From contig CAZKRB010000048.1 in assembly GCA_964555065.1 (NCBI GenBank), positions 1 through 24,985 on the forward strand: a stretch of 24,985 nucleotides of DNA. Direction: 5' to 3'. Made by a program: the position numbers and the translations under genes. Below are positions 15,802 through 24,211 of this stretch, piece by piece. The stretch's first letter is position 1; the number at the start of each line of letters is the position of its first letter. The notes under the pieces are model-generated. The model made no database searches and had not been told where the DNA came from. It worked only from the letters and a program-made list of their open reading frames with translations. This DNA is from Syntrophus sp964555065 (GTDB lineage: Bacteria; Desulfobacterota; Syntrophia; Syntrophales; Syntrophaceae).

Positions 15802-15858
15802 GAGGGGGAATCCCCTTCCCGGCTTAACAGCCCTGAAGGGGACTCCCCTCTTCTGTTT
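15802..15858 (+). terminator. GC-rich stem-loop between ferredoxin and tmk
   Basis: GAGGGGGAATCCCCTT (15802-15817) pairs, with minor internal mismatch, with AAGGGGACTCCCCTC (15836-15850), leaving an 18-nt loop. It starts 23 bp after the ferredoxin stop and is followed by TTCTGTTTCT. Position and stem strength fit an intrinsic terminator with a weak U-tract; it would separate ferredoxin from tmk, whose ATG is 13 bp further on. Confidence 0.55.
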
Positions 15859-15870
15859 CTCCCGGCCATT

Positions 15871-16539
15871 ATGTCCCCTCTTGTTTCCTTTGAAGGCATC
15901 GAAGGGTGCGGAAAAACCACCCAGCTCAAACTGGCGGCCCGACACCTCCGGAAGTTTCACCTCTCTGTTCTGACCACGGAAGAACCGGGCGGGACACCGC
16001 TGGGGAAGAGAATCCGCAGGCTGCTGCTGAACCGGGAGACCTTCGAGATCTGCGCCGAAGCGGAAACGCTGCTCTTTGTCGCCGCCCGCGCGCAACATGT
16101 CAGGGAGGTGATCCGGCCCGCCCTTGCCGGGGGACATTGGGTCCTCTGCGACCGGTTTTCCGATGCCACAGCGGTTTACCAGGGTTTGGTCCGGGGCATG
16201 GCCGACACCCTGATCCAGCAGCTGGATGCCTTCGCCACTTCCGCCCTGAAGCCCGACTTGACCCTGCTTTTCGATCTGCCCGCGGAAGCGGGGCTCCGCA
16301 GGGCCATGGAGCGCATGCAGGACCTGCCGGAAAGCGCCCGGGAAGACAGGTTTGAACGGGAGGGCCTGGACTTCCACCAGAAGATTCGGGAAGGTTATCT
16401 CTCCCTTGCGCGGCAGGAACCCGAACGCTTTCGTATCGTTCACGCCGACGCAGATATTGCGTCCATCCACCGGGAAGTCTGCCGCCATCTTGATGCCCTC
16501 CGGCAGCAGGGCTGCTCCGGGCAGATTTCAGGGCCCTGA
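15871..16539 (+). CDS. tmk: Thymidylate kinase
   Basis: The 222-residue kinase phosphorylates dTMP to dTDP. The P-loop is FEGIEGCGKTTQ (about 7-18), followed by TEEPGGTPLGKRIR (about 40-53) with the DR(E/x)P-type substrate loop, WVLCDRFSDATAVYQG (about 90-105), which carries the DR(Y/F) motif, and the LID-region arginines in ESAREDRFEREG. Length agrees with the family. ATG 15871 (MSPLVSFEG) is preferred because the family begins just before the P-loop, although the frame is open upstream to 15721 through the ferredoxin tail. No clear Shine-Dalgarno is visible. It begins the tmk-holB-ricT-metG block. Confidence 0.95.
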   Translation: MSPLVSFEGIEGCGKTTQLKLAARHLRKFHLSVLTTEEPGGTPLGKRIRRLLLNRETFEICAEAETLLFVAARAQHVREVIRPALAGGHWVLCDRFSDATAVYQGLVRGMADTLIQQLDAFATSALKPDLTLLFDLPAEAGLRRAMERMQDLPESAREDRFEREGLDFHQKIREGYLSLARQEPERFRIVHADADIASIHREVCRHLDALRQQGCSGQISGP

Positions 16540-16748
16540 TTCCCCCCCCTTCCAGGCCAGGAAATACCCAGGCGGCCGGGAAGAGACAACGCAGCGTACG
16601 GAAAGATTCCCGGGCACGGGATCAAGGCGCACCCCGCAAGCGTTGCGAGAGGAAAGAGGGTCTTGGTTTTTCCTCCCCTCAGCGGCCATCCTCCCTGTCC
16701 GTCCCGGGCAAAAATTCAACGTACTTCAGCTTAAGGAGGCATCCAGTC

Positions 16749-17723
16749 ATGTCCTTCAAGGACATATACGGCCACGGGAAAGCCGTGAGCATCCTGCGCA
16801 ATGCCCTGGAAAAGGACCGCCTGGCCCATGCCTACCTGTTCCAGGGGATGGAAGGCATCGGCAAGCGGGCCCTTGCCCTGACTTTCGCCAAGGCGCTGAA
16901 CTGCCGCCGGGGGAACCTCGATGCCTGCGATACGTGTCTTTCCTGCCTGAAGACGGATCACAGGAATCACCCGGACGTCGAGACCATCGAAGCGGAAGGG
17001 CAGTTCATCCGGATCGACGCCGTCAAAGCCCTCCAGGAACGGATGAAATTCAAACCCCTGGAGGGGAACAGGCGCGTTTCCATCCTCGTGGACGCGGACC
17101 GGCTGAACAACGCCGCGGCCAATGCCCTGCTGAAAACCCTGGAAGAACCATCACCGGCCAATATCCTGATCCTGGTGACCGCCCGGCCCTATCAGCTCCC
17201 GGTCACCATTCTCTCCCGTTGCCAGCAGATCCGTTTTCAGCCCCTCCCCGAGGAAACCGTCGCCGCGCTGCTTCAGGAGCGGTTTTCCATCGAAGGCTCT
17301 CAGGCCCGGCTGCTGGCAGCCGCCTCCGGCGGCAGCTTGGGAAAAGCCCTGGAGCTGAACCGTGAGGCCTACCTCGCCTTGAAAAAGGAAGTCCTGGATC
17401 GCATTGCCGGAGCCTCTCCCGGTCACCCCCTCGGACGGCTGTCCCTTATCCGCTTTTTAAATGAAGACAAGAGGGAAATCAGGGATAAGCTGGACATCCT
17501 GAGAACCTTTTTCCGCGATGTCCTGATCCTCCGGGAAACGGGACGGCAGGAAGGTCTTCTTCACTCGGATCGCGGAGACCTGATTTCGAGTTTCGCCGGC
17601 AGGCGATCGCGGGAGGAAATTCTGGCCGGCATCCGGGCCATCGATTCGGCGGAGCGCCTCCTGGAACAAAATACGAATAAAGCGTTGACTTTAGAGGTTA
17701 TGATGTTTAAACTCGCCCTCTAA
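16749..17723 (+). CDS. holB: DNA polymerase III subunit delta' (clamp loader)
   Basis: The 324-residue AAA+ protein has AHAYLFQGMEGIGKRALA near residue 30 as its P-loop region, where the Ser/Thr after the lysine is replaced by Arg, in keeping with delta' being an ATPase-inactive stator. A zinc-binding cluster follows with cysteines in CRRGNLDACDTCLSC. The sequences NAAANALLKTLEEP and ILSRCQQIRF hold the sensor 1 region and the SRC motif of clamp loaders. AAGGAGG at 16733-16739 precedes ATG 16749. It is 209 bp after tmk, and that gap holds only a short hairpin (GAGGAAA at 16649-16655 with TTTCCTC at 16669-16675). Confidence 0.95.
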   Translation: MSFKDIYGHGKAVSILRNALEKDRLAHAYLFQGMEGIGKRALALTFAKALNCRRGNLDACDTCLSCLKTDHRNHPDVETIEAEGQFIRIDAVKALQERMKFKPLEGNRRVSILVDADRLNNAAANALLKTLEEPSPANILILVTARPYQLPVTILSRCQQIRFQPLPEETVAALLQERFSIEGSQARLLAAASGGSLGKALELNREAYLALKKEVLDRIAGASPGHPLGRLSLIRFLNEDKREIRDKLDILRTFFRDVLILRETGRQEGLLHSDRGDLISSFAGRRSREEILAGIRAIDSAERLLEQNTNKALTLEVMMFKLAL

Positions 17724-17914
17724 AGCGATGCAGCCCGCCAGGACGGTGTCATTCCCATTCCAGAGCAGCGACGATAACCAGCGGCGAGACAGACCAGGCA
17801 GCCCGGGCGCACGATTGCCTGCACCGAGAAGCTGTCCTCATGGTCCATCTCGGAGGAAGCGGGGAGGCGAAAACGGGCGACATCAAGGAAAATTTTCAGG
17901 AGCGGAACGCACCG

Positions 17915-18667
17915 GTGCCTAAAAATATTGTCGGAGTCAAATTCAAGAAAGAGGGGAAAATTTACAGCTTCGATGCCGGGGAGCTGGAGCTCAAGGCCAA
18001 CGATCAGGTCATTGTCTCCACGGACGACGGCATCGCCATCGGAATCGTCAAGACCGTTCTCCCTCCGGAAGCTCAGGAAAATCTCCCCCCCGAGTTGAAA
18101 CCCGTGGTCCGCCTGGTCACGGAGGAGGACCTGCGCCTCCGGGAAAACAACCAGCTTCTTGAGGAGAACTGCTTCTCCTTCTGTGCGGAAAGAATCAAGA
18201 TCCGGAATCTGCCCATGAAGCTGATCGATGTGGAATGCCTCTTTGACAAAAGCAAGATCATTTTTTATTTCACGGCCGAAAACCGAGTGGATTTCCGGGA
18301 AATTGTCAAGGACCTGGCCCAGAAGTACAAGACCAAGATCGAATTGAGACAGATCGGAGCGCGCCAGGAAGCCCGGATTGTCAAGGGGATGGGAATCTGC
18401 GGCCGAGAAATCTGCTGTGTCAATCTCCTGCACAACCTGGATCGGGTGTCCGTGAAAATGGCCAAGGAACAGAACATGTCACTCAATCCGGAGAAGATTT
18501 CCGGGCTCTGCGGCCGACTCATGTGCTGCCTGGCCTATGAATACGACGATTATCGGGAAAAGAAGAAAGCAAAAGGGCCCCCTCCCGGCCGAAAAGAGAT
18601 AAGCGATCCGGCCGGCTCCGGAAAAGGGGGAAAGGAGCCCGGGGAACCGCCCCCTGCACGGCGCTGA
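17915..18667 (+). CDS. ricT: PSP1-domain protein of the RicT/YaaT family
   Basis: The 250-residue protein has the C-terminal PSP1 domain with its cysteine clusters, KGMGICGREICC and, later, ISGLCGRLMCCLAYE, together with MSLNPEKISG. This matches RicT (YaaT), which in Bacillus acts with RicA and RicF in an Fe-S containing complex that promotes RNase Y-dependent mRNA processing. Whether partners exist here is unknown. The tail after about residue 225 is a low-complexity, basic and proline-rich extension. I prefer GTG 17915 with AGGAG at 17898-17902, because the conserved start is close to VGVKFKK. An ATG at 17840 in frame would add 25 poorly conserved residues and has no Shine-Dalgarno. Its place between holB and metG matches the order in many bacteria. 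Confidence 0.88.
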   Translation: MPKNIVGVKFKKEGKIYSFDAGELELKANDQVIVSTDDGIAIGIVKTVLPPEAQENLPPELKPVVRLVTEEDLRLRENNQLLEENCFSFCAERIKIRNLPMKLIDVECLFDKSKIIFYFTAENRVDFREIVKDLAQKYKTKIELRQIGARQEARIVKGMGICGREICCVNLLHNLDRVSVKMAKEQNMSLNPEKISGLCGRLMCCLAYEYDDYREKKKAKGPPPGRKEISDPAGSGKGGKEPGEPPPARR

Positions 18668-18695
18668 AACGACCGCGGTGCCAGAAAGGACGTCT

Positions 18696-20603
18696 ATGGA
18701 AAAAACGTTTTATATCACCACGCCGATTTATTATGTCAACGCCTCGCCTCACATCGGACATGCCTATACCACGATCGTGGCCGACGTTCTGGCCCGTTAT
18801 CACCGCCTGTCAGGCTGTCGCACCTTTTTCCTGACCGGCACGGACGAACACGGGGATAAAATCGCCGAAGCGGCCGCCAAAAACAGGATTTCGCCCAAGG
18901 CCTACGCGGACCGGATCAGCGGACAGTTCCGGGAGCTTTGGCCGAAGCTTGCCGTCACCAACGATGCCTTTATCCGGACAACGGATGAGGAGCACGTGAA
19001 AACCGTGCAGGCGATTCTGCAGAAAGTCTACGATTCCGGCGACATTTACTTCGGTCATTACGAAGGGTTCTACTGTGTCGGCTGCGAACGATTCTATACG
19101 GAGAAGGAACTGGTCGACGGCAAATGCCCGGATCACCAGACGGAGCCGGAATTCCGCAAGGAAAGCAATTATTTCTTCCGGATGAGCAAGTACCAGGACT
19201 GGCTGATTTCCCATCTCAGGGAGCATCCCGATTTCATCCGGCCGGAGCGCTACCGCAACGAGGTGCTCGCCTTTCTCCGCGAGCCCCTGGAGGACCTCTG
19301 CATCTCCCGGCCGACGTCCCGGCTATCCTGGGGAATTCCCCTGCCCTTCGATGACCAATATGTGACCTACGTCTGGTTTGACGCACTCATCAACTACATC
19401 ACCGGCATCGGCTATCCGGACAGTGAGAACTTCCGGACGTTCTGGCCGGCCGCCGAGCATCTCATCGCCAAGGACATCCTCAAACCTCACGGCATCTACT
19501 GGCCCACCATGCTGAAGGCGGCGGGCATCGAGCCCTACCGGCACCTCAACGTTCACGGATACTGGAATGTGGACCAGAGCAAGATGTCCAAAAGCCTCGG
19601 GAACGTCATCCGCCCCCTCGATCTTAAGGACAAGTACGGGCTGGATGCCTTCCGTTATTACCTCCTCCGGGAAATGGTTTTCGGCCTGGATTCCAGCTTC
19701 AGCGAAGAGGGCTTCGTTCAGCGGGTCAATGCGGAGCTTGCCAACGACCTGGGCAATCTCGTCAGCCGGGTGACCTCCATGGCGATGAAGTACCGCCAGG
19801 GAACCGTTCCGGCGCCGGTTGCCGCCGCTTCGGATGCGGTCCTTCCCGATACCGCCTTCCGGGTGCTGGCGGAAGTCATGACTTCGTTCAGGGAGCTGAC
19901 GTTTCACAAGGCCCTGATGGCCATCTGGGAACTGGTCGGGACGGCCAACCGCTATATCGTGGAAAATGAGCCCTGGAGTCTCGCCAAAGATCCGGCGAAG
20001 GCGGACCGGCTGGACAGCGTGCTCTATTCGCTCCTGGAAACCCTGCGGGTTGTTGCGGTTCTGATTTCGCCTTTCACGCCTGGTGCGGCAGAGAAGATCA
20101 TGGCTCAACTGGGCATCTCCCGCCCGGAACAGGAAAACTTCGGCACGATCCGCACCTGGGGAGGCCTTGCCGCCGGCTCAACCCTTTCCCCCGGCGAAGC
20201 CCTCTTCCCCCGGATCGACTACAAGCCGGAAGAGACGGCCGCCGAAATCAAAGCCGTTCCCCCTGTGCCGTCGATCAAACCGGAAATTTCCTACGAGGAC
20301 TTTGAAAAGGTCGACCTCCGGGTGGCGCGGATTCTGGAAGCCGAGGCCGTTCCCAAATCCGCCAAGCTCTTGAAGCTCAAGATCGATATCGGAGAGGAAC
20401 GGACGATTGTCGCGGGAATCGGGAAAGACTATAAGCCCGAGGACCTGGTGGGAAAAACCATTGTGATCGTGGCCAATCTCAAACCGGCCAAGCTGATGGG
20501 CATCGAATCCCGGGGAATGCTGCTCGCCACGGATGCGACGGCAGGGGGGATCACCGTTCTCGCCTTTGACCGGGAGCCCTGGTCGGGGGCGAAAGTCCGG
20601 TAA
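18696..20603 (+). CDS. metG: Methionyl-tRNA synthetase with C-terminal tRNA-binding domain
   Basis: The 635-residue class I synthetase charges tRNA-Met. The HIGH motif is SPHIGHAY (residues 17-24), and the KMSKS motif is QSKMSKSLGN (294-303). The zinc knuckle comes from Cys127, Cys130, Cys144 and His147, the single-knuckle type seen in Thermus-like enzymes. The anticodon-binding domain follows, then a C-terminal Trbp111/EMAP-like domain (about 530-635; EKVDLRVARI, VGKTIVIVANLKPAKLMG) used for dimerisation and tRNA binding. ATG 18696 is chosen because AAAGGA (18685-18690) is five bases upstream; a GTG at 18678 is less likely. It is the last gene before the terminator. Confidence 0.97.
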   Translation: MEKTFYITTPIYYVNASPHIGHAYTTIVADVLARYHRLSGCRTFFLTGTDEHGDKIAEAAAKNRISPKAYADRISGQFRELWPKLAVTNDAFIRTTDEEHVKTVQAILQKVYDSGDIYFGHYEGFYCVGCERFYTEKELVDGKCPDHQTEPEFRKESNYFFRMSKYQDWLISHLREHPDFIRPERYRNEVLAFLREPLEDLCISRPTSRLSWGIPLPFDDQYVTYVWFDALINYITGIGYPDSENFRTFWPAAEHLIAKDILKPHGIYWPTMLKAAGIEPYRHLNVHGYWNVDQSKMSKSLGNVIRPLDLKDKYGLDAFRYYLLREMVFGLDSSFSEEGFVQRVNAELANDLGNLVSRVTSMAMKYRQGTVPAPVAAASDAVLPDTAFRVLAEVMTSFRELTFHKALMAIWELVGTANRYIVENEPWSLAKDPAKADRLDSVLYSLLETLRVVAVLISPFTPGAAEKIMAQLGISRPEQENFGTIRTWGGLAAGSTLSPGEALFPRIDYKPEETAAEIKAVPPVPSIKPEISYEDFEKVDLRVARILEAEAVPKSAKLLKLKIDIGEERTIVAGIGKDYKPEDLVGKTIVIVANLKPAKLMGIESRGMLLATDATAGGITVLAFDREPWSGAKVR

Positions 20604-20616
20604 TCTCTGGATTTAT

Positions 20617-20678
20617 AAAAAAAAGAGAGTCGGCCGGATCTCCTGAAGAGGAAGATTCCGAACCGGCTCTCTTTTTTT
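20617..20678. terminator. Bidirectional rho-independent terminator between metG and the aldolase
   Basis: A-run plus GAGAGTCGG (20618-20633) pairs with CCGGCTCTC plus a T-run (20663-20678), giving about a 16-bp stem with one G-U pair and a loop that can itself fold (TCCT with AGGA). The stem is flanked by A and T tracts on both strands, so it should stop metG from the left and the aldolase gene from the right. Confidence 0.9.
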
Positions 20679-20744
20679 GATCGGTTCACCGCAGCCCTTT
20701 CAACGTTCCCTTCGAAACTACACCCCGGCTGCGGCCTGCTTCAC

Positions 20745-22145
20745 CTAGCCCTTCAACGCGGCGGGCATCTTCAACGGAACATCCACGAGGGGAACGTACT
20801 TCCGCACGGTGGCTTCGGTGTGCGCCACGTTCAATTTCTTAAAGAGGAAGGTAAACTGGTTTTCCAGTTCCTGGCCGATGGCCTTCAGCGTTTCCGAAGG
20901 AAGCTGCCAGAGCTCCTGCTTGTAGGGACCCCACCCCTTTTTGCGGGTCTTATAAATGAACTGTTCCTCCGTGTCCTTTTCCTTCTTCTCATCCTGCAAT
21001 TCCCGCTGCAGATAGTCATAAATCTTTTCCCGCAGTGCCGCCGGGAAATGGGCGCTGTCGTAGATGATATTCTGGAAACCCGTGGCCAGGTGGATTTCCG
21101 CCGTCCCGATCGCCGGGAAGCGGTCAAAGGCTTCATCGGGCAGGGTGGACGCCCCGTGCTGAACGGCGCCGGCGAGGCCGTAGCGGCTCCGGGCGACTTC
21201 GGACAGCTTTTCCAGGACCTCAAAATCCAGTTTCACCTGGGCCACGGAGCCGTCAGCAAGGGGAACGCCGCCGTGGGTTGTCCCCGTCTGTACACTGATC
21301 TTGCTGATCCCCTTCAGGTTCGGCCCATATTTTTTCACCGACTCCAGATAACCGTCCATGTAAGCCGTCAGTTCCTCAACCGTGCTGTTCTTTCCTCCCA
21401 CTTCGCCGATTTCGCCCCCGACGGAGATGGTGATGCCGGCCGGCTCCAGGTCGCGGATCACCGCGGTCAATTCCGCCGCCAGCGCATAGTTCGTCTTCTG
21501 CTGCTCACTGACGGTAGGCTGGGACAGATCGACCAGGGTTGAGGTGTCGATGTCGATATTATAGAACCCGCCCTCAATGGCCTCCCAGATAAGATCCTTG
21601 ACCCCCTTCACTTCCTTTTCCCCAGCGGCGGCATATTTCTTGGCATTCACCTGGAAATGATCCCCCTGGAGAAAGAGGGGGCCGCGATATCCCGTTTTAA
21701 TGGCGGCCGCGGTCACGGAGCTCGTGTATTCCAGTGGACGCTGCTCGGTATAACCGATCTCGGAACGGGCAATCTCAAAAATCACCGGGCCGACGGCGTC
21801 CTTCAGGGCCGCCCGGAAAATCGCCTGGGCGACTTCATAGGTCAGGGTCCGGATGTTAATGGCCGGCACGGTAAAACCGGTCACTTCCTTTCGGCCCATG
21901 GCGTCGTAGAGGGACTGGATGGAGGAGGACACGATCCCCAGGGCCGCGCCGCTTTTTCGAATCAGCCATGATGCGGCTTCCTTCACTTCCGGAAGGGGGC
22001 TTAACGCCGCCGTAAAGACCAGAGAATCGATGAGCGCCTGCTTCAGCGCCGATTCATTCAATACCTTGACCTGATCATCCTTCACTTCGAGGATTCCCTC
22101 GTAGCCTTTTTTCAATGCGTTTACGTTCTCATAAATCATTGCCAT
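20745..22145 (-). CDS. Class II fructose-bisphosphate aldolase family protein, enlarged form
   Basis: The 466-residue protein contains a class II aldolase core. Putative zinc and catalytic residues are Asp162-His163 (LQGDHFQ), Glu245 (GGEIGEVGG), His291 (GTTHGGVPL) and His330 (VQHGASTLP), matching the order Asp109/His110, Glu174, His226, His264 of E. coli FbaA. Standard enzymes are about 300-360 residues. This one adds roughly 90 residues at the N-terminus and 80 at the C-terminus, including a lysine/glutamate-rich segment (about 377-392). Similar length occurs in GatZ/KbaZ-type relatives, which lack the full zinc site. ATG 22145 is preferred since GAGGTGA (22157-22151 on the minus strand) lies five bases upstream; GTG 22154 and ATG 22139 are alternatives. 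The sugar-phosphate substrate is uncertain. No other glycolytic gene is adjacent. Confidence 0.85.
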   Translation of the reverse strand: MAMIYENVNALKKGYEGILEVKDDQVKVLNESALKQALIDSLVFTAALSPLPEVKEAASWLIRKSGAALGIVSSSIQSLYDAMGRKEVTGFTVPAINIRTLTYEVAQAIFRAALKDAVGPVIFEIARSEIGYTEQRPLEYTSSVTAAAIKTGYRGPLFLQGDHFQVNAKKYAAAGEKEVKGVKDLIWEAIEGGFYNIDIDTSTLVDLSQPTVSEQQKTNYALAAELTAVIRDLEPAGITISVGGEIGEVGGKNSTVEELTAYMDGYLESVKKYGPNLKGISKISVQTGTTHGGVPLADGSVAQVKLDFEVLEKLSEVARSRYGLAGAVQHGASTLPDEAFDRFPAIGTAEIHLATGFQNIIYDSAHFPAALREKIYDYLQRELQDEKKEKDTEEQFIYKTRKKGWGPYKQELWQLPSETLKAIGQELENQFTFLFKKLNVAHTEATVRKYVPLVDVPLKMPAALKG

Positions 22146-23085
22146 TGCCTTCACCTCTCTATTTGTTCTTTCCTGTTTCGGTTTAACGTGAACCCAGATC
22201 CCTGAACGGACAGCACACAGGAATCTTGCGACCGCGGGACTCTGAACCCTTTCTCGTCTAGACCCTCTCCTGTCTGGGAAAAAACAGGGCCTTCTCTTTC
22301 ACCCTCCGCTCAAACACAGAAAAAGGGAATTTCTCTTTCCCCTCTTTTCATGAACTGCCATTCTTTCGGTTGTTACTTTATCCGGGCCGAATCTGCCTGC
22401 CCTCGGGGCAAAGGAAAAAGGTTCCGCCCGTTCCCCGGAAAGTATTGCCTCCGCCGGGTCCCCGGCTTATTTTCCGGCGCATCCGCCGCCCTATCCTGGA
22501 GCATGGCCGCCACGATGACCTCCGGGCGGAAGCCGCGCCTCATCCGGAGGTCCGCCGCGTGCAGGGATCGACGATGCAGGAATTTTTGAAACTTTTCGCT
22601 ATTGCCCGGCATGAGCCAACGGTGCAAAACCAACGGCTCGGAGAATCGTGGAATTTCTTGCACGGATTGATTACAGGGGGAACGCGATCTCCCTGTTTAG
22701 CATGGGTACCCAGGTTTTTTATTCGCGTGGATTTTACCCTGAAATGATCCCTCCTGCAACCGATTTCTCCCCCATCTCACGGTTTACGGCACGCGATGAT
22801 AATGGATCCGCCCGTTTTAACAGGCTGACTTCGGTTTCCGCTCCCGGCGAACGCATCCCGGCGATGCCGGACAAGGGGCGCTGTGTCCGTTCAACCCCGC
22901 CGCCCTGCTTCCCTTTGAGTTCTTCCCGTACCACATCCCCCTTGCAGAAAGCAGGCGGACTCGATATAAATCACCCGTGCTTGGGGATCGGGTCCGGCAG
23001 TGCGTTTCCGCAGGGGGAAGCTTCGGAGAGGTCATCTCGATTTGCAGAAATAATTCAGAATTGCCCCCGGCAACCGGATCATCAG
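22146..23085. other. Long stretch without a convincing gene
   Basis: Open frames exist on both strands but show no Shine-Dalgarno, no recognisable domain and odd composition. The part next to the aldolase (22160-22350) should hold its promoter; I cannot identify the boxes. A small stem (GGGAA at 22325-22329 with TTCCC at 22337-22341, flanked by A- and T-rich runs) and another (ACAGGG at 22673-22678 with CCCTGT at 22691-22696) are present. The region may be decayed coding sequence or untranslated DNA. Confidence 0.45.
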
Positions 23086-23376
23086 TCAGAGGCTCGAACC
23101 GGCCATGCCGGCCAGAATTCCACACCCCGTTATCACCAGAATTCCTTGGAGGGAGAAGGATCCCGTGACGGCTTCGACAATGCGGAGCAGCAAGCCGGGA
23201 TTGCAGATGAAGACGAGAAAGGAGAGAGCAATCACGGGCAGAAGCAGCCACTGGGATGGTCCGATCCAGATTGTTTCAATGAAAAGAGAGACCACCATCA
23301 TGATCAGCACAAAGTAAAGCAGATTGAAAAGGATCAGAAATGCGGTACTGATTCCTGGAGAAGAAAGCGTATTCAT
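23086..23376 (-). CDS. Small three-helix membrane protein, unknown function
   Basis: The 96-residue product is strongly hydrophobic with three predicted membrane segments: about residues 10-34 (AFLILFNLLYFVLIMMVVSL), 42-60, and 72-93. A GGAGG sequence four bases upstream of ATG 23376 on the minus strand is a convincing ribosome-binding site, and it is the main reason to accept so small a gene. No cysteine pair, charged motif or family signature is evident. It is divergent from the lipoprotein gene at 23684. Frames on the opposite strand here give proline-, arginine- and histidine-rich sequences and are shadows. Confidence 0.65.
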   Translation of the reverse strand: MNTLSSPGISTAFLILFNLLYFVLIMMVVSLFIETIWIGPSQWLLLPVIALSFLVFICNPGLLLRIVEAVTGSFSLQGILVITGCGILAGMAGSSL

Positions 23377-23683
23377 AAAACCTCCATCGAGTCCGATTCC
23401 AGACCAGAGGTGAATTCGAGGCTACAGGATTTTCCTGCGACTTCGACCGCGAGGAGTCGACCGGATCGCCGCCCACAGCGGGCGGCACCCTGATCTGGAA
23501 GGGAAATAACATCCTTAAGCCGTAAGATAACCACTTTCCCACAGACCGGCAAGGGACATCAGCAGAATCCTTTTTCTGCACCCGCCGGACGGGATATTGC
23601 ATATGATGAATCCGCGGGTGGATGCCGGCCACCGAAAGGAAAGGCAGGGATTCGCCGAAGGCGCCCAAAGAAGGAGCTGCTCC
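23377..23683. other. Divergent intergenic region with a perfect GC hairpin
   Basis: The 307-bp stretch lies between the divergent membrane-protein and lipoprotein genes and should hold both promoters. GCCGCCC (23468-23474) and GGGCGGC (23480-23486) form a perfect 7-bp stem with a 5-nt loop. A second, weaker inverted repeat (CGACT...AGTCG) lies at about 23438-23460. No gene is evident. Confidence 0.4.
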
Positions 23684-24160
23684 ATGAAAATAAGTCTGGA
23701 CAGGGAAAAAATCGTGAAATTCCGGTGCATATCGTTTCTGTTCGCAGCCCTGCTGGTCCTGATGACGATCAGCCTCCTGGCCTGCGGCGCGCAGCTCGGA
23801 CAGACGGTCATCTCCAAGCCCGATGAGTTCAGTTACACCTATGAAGCGAAAGAGAAATTTATCCTCAGGGCCATTGCGAAGGTCTTTCGTGAGAAGAAAA
23901 TGGGAAGCAATGTCAGGGTCAATGAGGAGGAACAAACCGTAGAAACGGATTACCTGGTTCAGGATGACTGGCGGACGAAGAGTTCCGCCCGGGTAAAAAA
24001 ACTCAACTGGAAAGAAAGCGAAATGACCCTTTCCGTGGTTACGGAAAAGAGGACCGCATCCGGATGGGAAATGCGTCGCCTGTTGGAGAAGGAACAGTAC
24101 CTGAAGGTTTTTGATACGATCGAACTCAAGATTTACGAGGAAATGTATAAAACGGAGTAG
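23684..24160 (+). CDS. Small lipoprotein, unknown function
   Basis: The 158-residue product has a basic N-terminus, a hydrophobic segment (about 16-32) and a lipobox LLAC with Cys34, so it should be lipidated and held in a membrane. AAGGAG (23671-23676) is seven bases before ATG 23684, which fixes the start; an upstream TTG at 23597 lacks support. The mature part is rich in lysine, glutamate and arginine and reads as alternating strand and helix (FILRAIAKVFREKKMG, TVETDYLVQDDWRTK, MTLSVVTEKRT). I do not recognise a family. It ends in a region with a strong palindrome at 24193-24211. Confidence 0.75.
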   Translation: MKISLDREKIVKFRCISFLFAALLVLMTISLLACGAQLGQTVISKPDEFSYTYEAKEKFILRAIAKVFREKKMGSNVRVNEEEQTVETDYLVQDDWRTKSSARVKKLNWKESEMTLSVVTEKRTASGWEMRRLLEKEQYLKVFDTIELKIYEEMYKTE

Positions 24161-24192
24161 GGAAAAACTCCCTGGCCCCCCTCCGTGGGGGA

Positions 24193-24211
24193 ATGGTCCC
24201 AAAGGGACCAT
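24193..24211. repeat. Perfect 8-bp inverted repeat with 3-nt loop
   Basis: ATGGTCCC (24193-24200), AAA, GGGACCAT (24204-24211). It follows a second small stem (CCCCC...GGGGG, about 24177-24191) and lies 33 bp after the lipoprotein stop. It could serve as a transcription-end stem for that gene, but no T-run follows. Confidence 0.5.

Noticed and set aside
22373..22663. Minus-strand open frame of 96 codons starting with GTG
   Set aside because: No Shine-Dalgarno, no hydrophobic core or known motif, and arginine/proline-rich second half; not enough to call a gene.
23080..23110. GGTTCGAGCC on the minus strand, like a tRNA T-arm
   Set aside because: The flanking bases cannot form the T-stem, and no acceptor, anticodon or D arm is present around it.
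22648..23493. 281-codon plus-strand open frame
   Set aside because: No ribosome-binding site, low-complexity hydrophilic composition, and it overlaps the better supported small membrane-protein gene on the other strand.
23276..24211. 311-codon minus-strand open frame
   Set aside because: Antisense to the lipoprotein gene at 23684, which has a good start and lipobox; the frame also crosses the divergent promoter region.
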